Part shown: piece by piece, positions 1 to 6,453 of the stretch
How positions within the stretch are numbered: position 1 is the stretch's first letter
Layout: each line of letters opens with the position of its first letter
NCBI GenBank assembly: GCA_963543845.1
Contig: CAUUCL010000022.1
Location: 1 to 12,512, forward strand
DNA length: 12,512 bases
Reading direction: 5' to 3'
Source: CAUTNH01 sp963543845
GTDB lineage: Bacteria; Bacillota_I; Bacilli_A; Acholeplasmatales; Acholeplasmataceae
The notes under the pieces: generated by a model
The model's input: only the letters and a program-made list of their open reading frames with translations
The model's database searches: none
Told to the model about the DNA's origin: nothing
Position numbers and translations under genes: made by a program

Positions 1-26
1 AAAAAAAATAGGACGAATGCCCTATT
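1..26 (-). terminator. Intrinsic terminator of the rpmG-secE-nusG operon
   Basis: Read on the minus strand, AATAGGGC pairs with GTCCTATT around the loop ATTC (8 bp with one G-U pair) and is followed by a run of at least eight T. The nusG stop codon TAG lies inside the upstream arm of the stem, so there is essentially no 3' untranslated spacer. The shape is typical of a Rho-independent terminator; termination itself is inferred. Confidence 0.85.
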
Positions 27-609
27 CTTTATTATCTGTTATTATTTCTTTGTTTTGCTTGATATCTCTTATAGAAAGTTCAAGTGGTGTTGTCTGGCCA
101 AATAAAGTAATACCAACTACAACCATTTCTTTTTCATTATCAACTCTATCAACAACTGCCTTATGACCTTTAAATGAGCCAGCAATTACCTCGACAGTTT
201 GACCAATTAAATAATCGTATACTGGTTTTGCAATTGCTCCCATTTTTAAAAGTACAGCCTTTATTTCCTCATCTTTTAATGGAACAGGTTTTGTTCCACC
301 TCCACGAGATCCTAAAAATCCTGTAACCTTAGGAGTATTTCTAACCATAAACCAAGAATCATCGGTAACAATCATTTCTACAAAAACATATCCAGGAAAA
401 ATTTGTTTAACTTTTCTTTTTTCGCTACCATCTGTCTTTTTTGTTATTTCAACTTCTTCAGGCACAATAACTTGAAAAACTAAATCTTTAAATCCCATTG
501 TTTCAGTTCTTCTTAGGATATCTTGTTTTACTGTATTTTCATATCCTGAATAAGTTTGGACAATATACCAGCGTCTACCTAAATCACCAAAGATATTATT
601 ATTTTCCAT
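22..609 (-). CDS. nusG: Transcription termination/antitermination factor NusG
   Basis: NusG binds the clamp of RNA polymerase, affects pausing and can couple transcription to translation or to Rho. The 195-residue protein has the family's two parts. The NGN domain is at about residues 12-120, with WYIVQTYSGYE near the start, FPGYVFVEM at 71-79 and VRNTPKVTGFLG at 89-100. The KOW domain is at about 133-185, with GQTVEVIAGSFKGHKAVV and ending at the LELSIRDI strand. Length is normal for bacterial NusG. The ATG is preceded by AAGAGG five bases upstream, and only one base separates it from the secE stop, so the genes are co-transcribed. In the usual order rplK/rplA follow, but here a terminator comes directly after the gene and the window ends. 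Identification is secure. Confidence 0.97.
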   Translation of the reverse strand: MENNNIFGDLGRRWYIVQTYSGYENTVKQDILRRTETMGFKDLVFQVIVPEEVEITKKTDGSEKRKVKQIFPGYVFVEMIVTDDSWFMVRNTPKVTGFLGSRGGGTKPVPLKDEEIKAVLLKMGAIAKPVYDYLIGQTVEVIAGSFKGHKAVVDRVDNEKEMVVVGITLFGQTTPLELSIRDIKQNKEIITDNKE

Positions 610-610
610 A

Positions 611-1030
611 CTAACCTCTTATTCTAGTGATAATTGAAATTATCGCATAATCAAATAAAAGTAGTGTAAGAGATAATACAACAACAAATATTAAAACTTG
701 AATTGTGTTTTCAATAAATTGCGACCACTTAGGCCATGATATTTTTTTAACTTCTGGCCATGCTGGGATAAAAAATGGAACAACTACTAAAAATAGTCCA
801 ACAAGTGATATTACAAGTAAAAATGCTGCAAAGATAATTCCGTTTTTACCCTTTCCTAAAATAGGGAAAGTCGAATCAACTTTTAATGTACCATTTAAAA
901 TAAAAACGGCAACAACACTTGCAACAAGCGCAAGGATACCTAAAAGTAAGTTCTCCCATTTATAATCACGAGTTAATATCTCGACTAATTTTGATTTTTT
1001 CTTGTCATCATTTTTCTTTTTAATAGCCAT
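611..1030 (-). CDS. secE: Preprotein translocase subunit SecE, three-helix form
   Basis: SecE clamps the SecY channel in the cytoplasmic membrane and is essential for protein export. The conserved core is at the C-terminal end: an amphipathic stretch at about residues 90-102 (AWPEVKKISWPKW) followed by a membrane helix at about 108-135. Unusually for a Gram-positive-like organism, the protein has 139 residues and two further hydrophobic segments at about 28-46 and 64-88. The usual Firmicute SecE is about 60-75 residues with one helix, whereas Escherichia coli SecE has three. The N-terminus is lysine-rich (MAIKKKNDDKKK), fitting a cytoplasmic end. Start choice is supported by AAAGGGG seven bases before ATG. 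The gene lies between rpmG and nusG, its standard position. Confidence 0.95.
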   Translation of the reverse strand: MAIKKKNDDKKKSKLVEILTRDYKWENLLLGILALVASVVAVFILNGTLKVDSTFPILGKGKNGIIFAAFLLVISLVGLFLVVVPFFIPAWPEVKKISWPKWSQFIENTIQVLIFVVVLSLTLLLFDYAIISIITRIRG

Positions 1031-1045
1031 TTTTATACCCCTTTA

Positions 1046-1192
1046 TTATGATTGTTTATGAAGCGTATGCTTATTACATTTTTTGCAATATTTATTTAAC
1101 GAAATTCTCTTAGATTGAACCTTAGCATCAACTTTAATTTGATAGTTTCTAGAAAGGCAATCAGAGCAAATTAAAACATAATTTTTTTTCAT
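1046..1192 (-). CDS. rpmG: 50S ribosomal protein L33 (bL33)
   Basis: This is a 48-codon gene encoding a small protein of the large ribosomal subunit. The translation begins MKKNYVLICSDCLSRNYQ and ends CKKCNKHTLHKQS. Two CxxC pairs (residues 9/12 and 36/39) mark the zinc-binding form of L33. The ATG follows GGAAGG with a short T-rich spacer, and a near-consensus promoter lies just upstream. It is first in the rpmG-secE-nusG operon, with 15 bases before secE, the same arrangement as in Bacillus. The order and the paired cysteines make the call firm. I found no second copy here, so I cannot say whether a zinc-free paralogue exists elsewhere. Confidence 0.95.
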   Translation of the reverse strand: MKKNYVLICSDCLSRNYQIKVDAKVQSKRISLNKYCKKCNKHTLHKQS

Positions 1193-1193
1193 T

Positions 1194-1212
1194 AAAAAAC
1201 CACCTTCCGTGG
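1194..1212 (-). promoter_or_regulatory. Small hairpin enclosing the rpmG ribosome binding site
   Basis: On the minus strand CCAC-GGAAG-GTGG forms a 4-bp GC-rich stem whose loop and 3' arm contain the Shine-Dalgarno sequence GGAAGG. Six T follow, then the rpmG start region. Given the promoter position, the hairpin would sit only a few bases from the 5' end of the message. It could modulate ribosome access, but the stem is short and function is inference only. Confidence 0.35.
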
Positions 1213-1222
1213 TCTATGCAAT

Positions 1223-1251
1223 ATTATAGCATAAACTCAATTTTTTTTCAA
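1223..1251 (-). promoter_or_regulatory. Sigma-A-type promoter of rpmG-secE-nusG
   Basis: The minus strand reads TTGAAA (1246-1251), a 17-base spacer, then TATAAT (1223-1228), with TG one base before the -10 box (extended -10). This is close to the housekeeping consensus with ideal spacing. The predicted start is near 1216, giving a leader of about 25 bases. The -35 box ends one base from the sigma-factor stop codon. I saw no terminator between the two genes, so readthrough from the upstream operon is also possible. Confidence 0.85.
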
Positions 1252-1252
1252 T

Positions 1253-1783
1253 TTATAAAAACTTTTTTAGCTTGTTTTTTATTCTAAATAAAGCATTATA
1301 AATTCTCTTTTCATCTTTTTTTAATATCGGAACAATTTCCTTTATTTTCATATTTTCAACAAAGAATAAATTATAAATTTTAAGCTCACTGTCAGTTAGC
1401 TCTTTAATACCATCTTTTATTTTCTCATCTAAATCAGAATTTTCATAGACCTTTTGTGGTGTTAGAATTTTATTTTGAGTATAAAGGTCAATATCCTCGC
1501 ATAAAAGATAGTTAGGAGATTTTGTTATTAGTCTCCAAAATCTATGCTTTAGCAAAAGTTCAAAGTATCTTGTAAAAGTTTTATCATATCTTTCATCAAA
1601 AGTTTCAACTGCTCTTTCAAGCATTAAAAATCCCTCTGATAAAAAATCATCTCTTTCTGATAGTCTAATTTTATAAACACTTATATACTTTAGAATAAGT
1701 GGTTCATATTTTTTAAAAAGGCATTTTGTTGCATATTGATCGTTTTCCGTTTGAATTAAATAAATTAATTCATAATCGTTCAT
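1253..1783 (-). CDS. Divergent sigma-70 family factor, SigH-like by position
   Basis: The 176-residue protein has the size and layout of a short alternative sigma factor. A region-2-like helical part spans about residues 15-86, with KCLFKKYEPLILKYI and DFLSEGFLMLERAVETFD, the latter resembling the core-polymerase-binding DxxQExxxxLxxAxxxFD pattern. A region-4-like helix-turn-helix spans about 128-174 (LTDSELKIYNLF through RIKNKLKKF). Its place directly before rpmG-secE-nusG and after rlmB is that of sigH in Bacillus, so orthology is suggested more by synteny than by sequence. The start is ATG at 1783, with AAAGGA seven bases upstream; the TTG at 1786 is less likely. The target promoters are unknown. 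It may control competence- or recombination-type genes, as SigH relatives do in other bacteria, but that is inference. Confidence 0.72.
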   Translation of the reverse strand: MNDYELIYLIQTENDQYATKCLFKKYEPLILKYISVYKIRLSERDDFLSEGFLMLERAVETFDERYDKTFTRYFELLLKHRFWRLITKSPNYLLCEDIDLYTQNKILTPQKVYENSDLDEKIKDGIKELTDSELKIYNLFFVENMKIKEIVPILKKDEKRIYNALFRIKNKLKKFL

Positions 1784-1796
1784 CAAAATATCCTTT

Positions 1797-2492
1797 CTAT
1801 TTTATTGTCTCATACATAAGTAAAGCTCCAGCAACCCCTACATTAAGTGATGAGATTTTACCAAGCATCGGAATTCTAACAAGTAAATCGCAGCTTTTAC
1901 TAATTAGATATCTCATTCCAACACCTTCACTACCTAATATTATACATAATTTTTTAACTTTTGGTATTTTTGTATAATCATCATCAGCTTTATCTGAGCT
2001 TCCACAAATTAAAAATCCTTTTTCTTTTAATTTTAAAATTGCATTATTTAAATTAGAAACTATAATAATTTTCTCGTATTCAATTGCTCCGCTTGATGCT
2101 TTTGCAACAACCCCAGTAAGACCTACTTGCTCTTTTTTAGAAATTATAACTCCTGTAAAATTAGTAGCATTAGCACTTCTTAAAATAGAGCCGAGATTTT
2201 GGGGGTCGGTTATTTGGTCTAATATGATAAATTTTTGCTCAGTATCATCTTTTAAAACCTCATCAAGTGAGTATATTCTATAAGGCTTAATATCGGCAAC
2301 TATCCCTTGGTGAACCGCGTTTTTGGTAAGTTCATTTAATTTATCCTTGGGATATTTTTTATATCTCATATTATGATTTTCTAAAAATTCCAAAAACTTA
2401 TTATCACTAAATTTTATATCAATCATTAGATTGTAAAACTCGTGTTTGTTTAAAACTGCTTCTTTTACTACATTTTTTCCCCAGACAATCAT
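1797..2492 (-). CDS. rlmB: 23S rRNA (guanosine-2'-O-)-methyltransferase RlmB, SpoU/TrmH family
   Basis: The protein is predicted to transfer a methyl group from S-adenosylmethionine to the 2'-OH of a 23S rRNA guanosine in the peptidyl transferase region. The 231 residues contain an N-terminal substrate-binding part (about 1-75, beginning MIVWGKNVVKEAVL). The trefoil-knot SpoU domain follows with all three motifs: DPQNLGSILRSA (96-107), ILGSEGVGM (185-193) and IPMLGKISSLNVGVAGAL (207-224). Length is close to that of the family. Its start overlaps the ATPase stop in the four bases ATGA, with AAGGA upstream inside the ATPase gene, which indicates translational coupling. Rlm-type specificity is inferred from synteny with Bacillus yacO; a tRNA target cannot be excluded from motifs alone. 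Confidence 0.9.
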   Translation of the reverse strand: MIVWGKNVVKEAVLNKHEFYNLMIDIKFSDNKFLEFLENHNMRYKKYPKDKLNELTKNAVHQGIVADIKPYRIYSLDEVLKDDTEQKFIILDQITDPQNLGSILRSANATNFTGVIISKKEQVGLTGVVAKASSGAIEYEKIIIVSNLNNAILKLKEKGFLICGSSDKADDDYTKIPKVKKLCIILGSEGVGMRYLISKSCDLLVRIPMLGKISSLNVGVAGALLMYETIK

Positions 2493-5140
2493 TTTTTATT
2501 CCTTTTTTCATTTGTCTTAAATTTTACTTTTTCATCTAAAGATTTTATAAATCTTCCGATGTTTGTAATAATATAAGCTACAGGATAACCTAAAAGTACC
2601 ATTATAATTAAAACTAGAATTTCAGTTCTTTCAAGTGGTCTTTGGCTACCATATCCAATTGGAAGAACTGGCGCAAGACCAAAAAGCTCTGGAATAAATA
2701 AAAGACCTGCAACAATTGATGCATACATAGTAAAAACTAAAAGTGATCTCATTAAATTAAATGGTTTAGCATTTTGAAATAAAACATACATAAATATACT
2801 AAGCGCTGAGTAGACAATAATAGTTGAGACTACTCTTTGATCATTTATACCTATTGCAAATTTAATTCCATAAAAAATTATTATAGATGAGACAATACTA
2901 ATAGCACCAGGCAGTGCCGCTTTAAATACTTCCCTTAAAAACTTAGTTTTTTCAACTTTAATATCATTGTATTCCATCGCAAGGAAAAAGCTTGGAATTC
3001 CCACTATAAACCAGTCAATTATTAAAAGCTGTGATGGTGAGATTGGATAGCTAAATGATCCAGGTCCTAGGATAAGCTGAAGGATAATTGAAAGAGCGGT
3101 TAAAATTATTGAAAAAATTGTTTTTGTAACAAAGATAGTTGCAACTTTTTTAATGTTGTTAATAACTCTTCTTCCTTCTTTTACAACTTTTGGCATTGAT
3201 GAAAAGTTTGAATCAAGCAGGACAAGATTAGCAATATTTCTTGCAGCATCAGATCCGCTTGCAACTGTAATTGATGTATCAGCTTCTTTTAATGCTAATA
3301 AATCATTTACTCCATCTCCTGTCATCGCAACAGTTTTACCATTTTTCTTAAGGGCCTGAATTATCCATTTTTTCTGCTCGGGAGTAACTCTACCAAATAC
3401 AACATAATCAGATACAATACCCTCTATTTTCTCTTTATCATAGCCATCAAGCGAGATATGCTTGTGAGCATCAGTAATTCCAACTTTTTGAGCAATTCTT
3501 GAAACAGATACAGGATTATCTCCTGATATTACCTTAACATCAACTCCTGCATTTTTAAAATAGTTAATAGTATCATGAGCATCTGATCTTATTTTATCTT
3601 CTAAAACAATTAAAGCAACAGGTTCAACCTCACCGTTAAGTTCTACATCACGTGATAGTTTTTGCGCTGTTTGGGCAAGAACTAAAACTCTCAGACCTGC
3701 ACGATATGATTTTTCGCATTTTTCTTTAACCATAATATATTTTTCTTTTAATACAAACTCAGGAGCACCTAATAAATATGTTTTTTTATTATCTAGCATA
3801 ACGGCGCTGTATTTTCTGCGGCTACTAAAAGGGATTTTTTCAAGTGTTTGAAATTCAGCACTATCTCCAAATCTTTCATAAAGCGCTTTATCAGTTGCAT
3901 TTTCTGGTGGAAGGGCATTTAAAATTGATGAAATAACTTTTTCAAAGTTTTCATTTTGTTTTTGTTTTTTAAGCTCAACAACCTCTAAAACAGACATTGT
4001 TCCATCTGTTATAGTTCCTGTTTTATCAAGACATAAAGTATCAACTCTTGCAAGCATTTCAATACATGATAACTCCTGCACCATTGTATTGCTTTGTGAT
4101 AATCTTACAACACCAACTGCAAGCGCCATTGATGTAAGAACTACAAGTCCTGCTGGAATCATACCAACTAAAGCTCCCACTGTTTGAATTATTCCTTGGT
4201 TAAATAAAACATCTGATGTTTTAAGATTTCTTGTAGAAATCCAAAATAAAAGACCACCTAATACAACAACTACAACACCAAGGATTTTGATTAAAAGGTT
4301 AATAGAGTTAATTATTTGAGATTTTGCTCTGCTTTGCTTTTTAGCAACACTTGAAAGTTTTTCAATATAAGTATTCTTACCAACTACAACAGCCTGAGCT
4401 ATACAACTTCCTGATGTTATAAAACTACCGCTGTATAAAAGATCTCCTTTTTTCTTAATACACGAATCAGCCTCACCCGTTAAAATTGATTCATTAACTT
4501 CAATTGGCTCATCACTTCTTAAAATTAAATCAGCTGGAATAGTTACTCCAACATGAAGTTTTAAAATATCATTATAAACAATATCATCAGATGATATTTC
4601 AACATCCTCACCATCTCTTACTGCAACAAGTTTTGATTTTGTTTTAAGCGATAATTTATCAATTATTCTTTTTGCTTTTATCTCTTGAACAATATAGATA
4701 AAAAAGTTGGCAATTACCGCAAAAAGGAAAAAGTAGTTAGAAAATGGCGCCTTTGCCCAAATAAGCAGGCCTACCATTACAAACATTAAAATATTAAAAA
4801 ATGAAAATAAATTTTTTAATATGATAGTAACAAGTTTTTTATTGCTTTTAGATACTACAAAATTTGTTAGTCCTGCTTTTTTTCTATCTGTAATTTCTTG
4901 CTCTGTTAATCCTTTATCTAAATCTGGGTTATAAGCCTTTATTATAAGTTTAGGCTTAACTTCCTTTTTACTTGGAGTTTTTTCTTTTACTTCGATTTTT
5001 TTAGCCTTTGCTTTTTTATTATCTTTTTTAATAGATTTTATATCATCTTCTTGATCATCTTTAATTGAGTAATCACTTGCAGGCTTTAATAAATTTTTAG
5101 CTTCTTCAATTTTAATAAATTTTTCTCTTATTTTCTTCAT
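2489..5140 (-). CDS. P-type cation-transporting ATPase, CtpE-like
   Basis: This is an 883-residue membrane pump. ATPase landmarks are complete: actuator motif TGEAD (221-225), phosphorylation motif DKTGT (Asp372), SGDNP hinge (539-543) and TGDGVND (607-613). Hydrophobic helices lie at about 105-128, 132-152, 282-301, 318-345, 668-692, 702-722, 740-763, 770-788, 798-816 and 838-860. The N-terminal GLTEQEI...GLTN stretch and the SQLLIIDWFIVGIPSFFLA helix resemble the CtpE branch, which is linked to calcium or other divalent ions in Mycobacterium; the ion here is not determined. TM4 reads MIPAGLVVLTS, so the glutamate of the PEGL motif in SERCA-type pumps is alanine. An unusual lysine-rich, probably disordered extension covers about residues 25-65. 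The start shares a base with the cysS stop (TAATG). The gene sits where Bacillus carries mrnC between cysS and rlmB. Confidence 0.9.
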   Translation of the reverse strand: MKKIREKFIKIEEAKNLLKPASDYSIKDDQEDDIKSIKKDNKKAKAKKIEVKEKTPSKKEVKPKLIIKAYNPDLDKGLTEQEITDRKKAGLTNFVVSKSNKKLVTIILKNLFSFFNILMFVMVGLLIWAKAPFSNYFFLFAVIANFFIYIVQEIKAKRIIDKLSLKTKSKLVAVRDGEDVEISSDDIVYNDILKLHVGVTIPADLILRSDEPIEVNESILTGEADSCIKKKGDLLYSGSFITSGSCIAQAVVVGKNTYIEKLSSVAKKQSRAKSQIINSINLLIKILGVVVVVLGGLLFWISTRNLKTSDVLFNQGIIQTVGALVGMIPAGLVVLTSMALAVGVVRLSQSNTMVQELSCIEMLARVDTLCLDKTGTITDGTMSVLEVVELKKQKQNENFEKVISSILNALPPENATDKALYERFGDSAEFQTLEKIPFSSRRKYSAVMLDNKKTYLLGAPEFVLKEKYIMVKEKCEKSYRAGLRVLVLAQTAQKLSRDVELNGEVEPVALIVLEDKIRSDAHDTINYFKNAGVDVKVISGDNPVSVSRIAQKVGITDAHKHISLDGYDKEKIEGIVSDYVVFGRVTPEQKKWIIQALKKNGKTVAMTGDGVNDLLALKEADTSITVASGSDAARNIANLVLLDSNFSSMPKVVKEGRRVINNIKKVATIFVTKTIFSIILTALSIILQLILGPGSFSYPISPSQLLIIDWFIVGIPSFFLAMEYNDIKVEKTKFLREVFKAALPGAISIVSSIIIFYGIKFAIGINDQRVVSTIIVYSALSIFMYVLFQNAKPFNLMRSLLVFTMYASIVAGLLFIPELFGLAPVLPIGYGSQRPLERTEILVLIIMVLLGYPVAYIITNIGRFIKSLDEKVKFKTNEKRNKK

Positions 5141-6453
5141 TAGCTCAATATTCCTCTTTTAATTAGATTAGTTCTTATTTCATCTGCTTTTAAAAACTCT
5201 TTTTTATTTTTTTTATCTAACCAATCGTTATACATTTTAATATCATTTTCATCATATTCTATTTTACCTGTTTTAATTCCTAATATATCTAAAATTAAAA
5301 CAATTGTATTTATATACTCTAAAGCAGTTTCAAGGTTTACTTCTTTATTTATTTTTTTAACTGTATCAAAAATATCAGTAACTATATTCTGAGTTGCAAA
5401 ATCATTTTCCATATTTTTAATAAATAATTTAAAAATCTCATCATTTATCATATCATGATTAACGCCATTAAAATAGCACTCAAAACTTTTTTTATTTATC
5501 GCTGAAATAATTTTTTCATATTCTTTTCCATATTGAAGTAGTAAATCAATACTAAAGTTTATTCTCTGACGATAATTATGTGCAAGTAAAAGAAGTCTAT
5601 ATGCCATCGGATTAGTGTATTTTTTTATATCTGATGCAAGAATAATATTTCCTTTTGATTTAGACATTTTAGCATTGTTTAAATCAATTAAGCCAACATA
5701 CATATAAAATTTAGCTAAATCCTTTCCAGTGCAGGCTTTAAACTGGGCATTTTCATTTTCATGATGAGGAAATTTTAAATCCATTCCGCCACCATGAATA
5801 TCGATTGTATCATTAAAATGGGATAAATTTAGTGCTGCACATTCTGTATGCCATCCTGGTCTTCCACATGAAAACTTAGTTTTAAAATTTGGCTCATCCG
5901 TTTTTTTCCATAAAACAAAATCTAAATTATCCATTTTTTTAGCATTTTTTTCAATTCTTCCGGATTCTCTAAGCTCAGCTGTGCTTTGTCCTGAGATTTG
6001 GCCATATTCACTAAATTCCTTAACTTTAAAAAATACTTCTCCATCTACTATATATGCTTTATCCTTTTTAATTAAATTAGATACTAAATTCTCCATATCT
6101 AAAATATGATCTGTTGCATATAACACTTTCCTTGGATATTTAATATTTAATTCTTTAAATAAATCAAGATACTCCAAGGCATATCTTTGGCTAATTTCTT
6201 TATATGTTTTATTCTCATCAATTGCCTTTTTTATTATCTTATCGTCGATATCTGTGATATTTGAAATATAATCAATATCAAATTTTAAATAAGAAAAATA
6301 TCTTGCAAGCATATCAAAAAATATTAATGCTCTAACATTTCCAATATGAACACTATCGTATACAGTAGGTCCACATAGATAAATTTTAAGCCTATTATTT
6401 TCTACTTTTAGCTCTTCATTTTTTTTAGTTTTCACATTATATATCTCTTGCAT
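5140..6453 (-). CDS. cysS: Cysteinyl-tRNA synthetase
   Basis: This class I aminoacyl-tRNA synthetase charges tRNA-Cys with cysteine in the cytoplasm. The catalytic signatures are CGPTVYDSVHIGN (27-39, the HIGH-type motif) and KMSKSKGN (262-269). Zinc ligands match the Escherichia coli pattern: Cys27, Cys205 in the GWHTECAA segment, and His230 and Glu234 in FPHHENE. The tRNA-binding helical region follows, and the C-terminus is short, giving 437 residues against about 460-465 in well-studied enzymes. The stop codon of the upstream DUF2779 gene directly abuts this ATG (TAAATG), and GAGGAG lies five bases before the start, within that gene. The ATPase start overlaps the cysS stop. An essential enzyme thus sits inside a translationally linked chain with accessory genes. 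Confidence 0.97.
   Translation of the reverse strand: MQEIYNVKTKKNEELKVENNRLKIYLCGPTVYDSVHIGNVRALIFFDMLARYFSYLKFDIDYISNITDIDDKIIKKAIDENKTYKEISQRYALEYLDLFKELNIKYPRKVLYATDHILDMENLVSNLIKKDKAYIVDGEVFFKVKEFSEYGQISGQSTAELRESGRIEKNAKKMDNLDFVLWKKTDEPNFKTKFSCGRPGWHTECAALNLSHFNDTIDIHGGGMDLKFPHHENENAQFKACTGKDLAKFYMYVGLIDLNNAKMSKSKGNIILASDIKKYTNPMAYRLLLLAHNYRQRINFSIDLLLQYGKEYEKIISAINKKSFECYFNGVNHDMINDEIFKLFIKNMENDFATQNIVTDIFDTVKKINKEVNLETALEYINTIVLILDILGIKTGKIEYDENDIKMYNDWLDKKNKKEFLKADEIRTNLIKRGILS

Noticed and set aside
705..965. Plus-strand open frame of 86 codons inside secE
   Set aside because: It lies fully antisense to a secure gene, has no recognisable domain and no good ribosome binding site. 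Other plus-strand frames at 1726-1977, 3153-3359 and 9682-9906 are rejected for the same reasons.
1784..1786. TTG at 1786 as the sigma-factor start
   Set aside because: The next codon is ATG with correctly spaced AAAGGA, so TTG is unnecessary.
2489..2491. TGA read as tryptophan (Mycoplasma-type code)
   Set aside because: Conserved tryptophans in SecE, CysS and others are TGG and no long gene is interrupted by TGA. In an AT-rich code-4 genome several in-frame TGA codons would be expected. The ATPase ends at TGA in a typical ATGA overlap.
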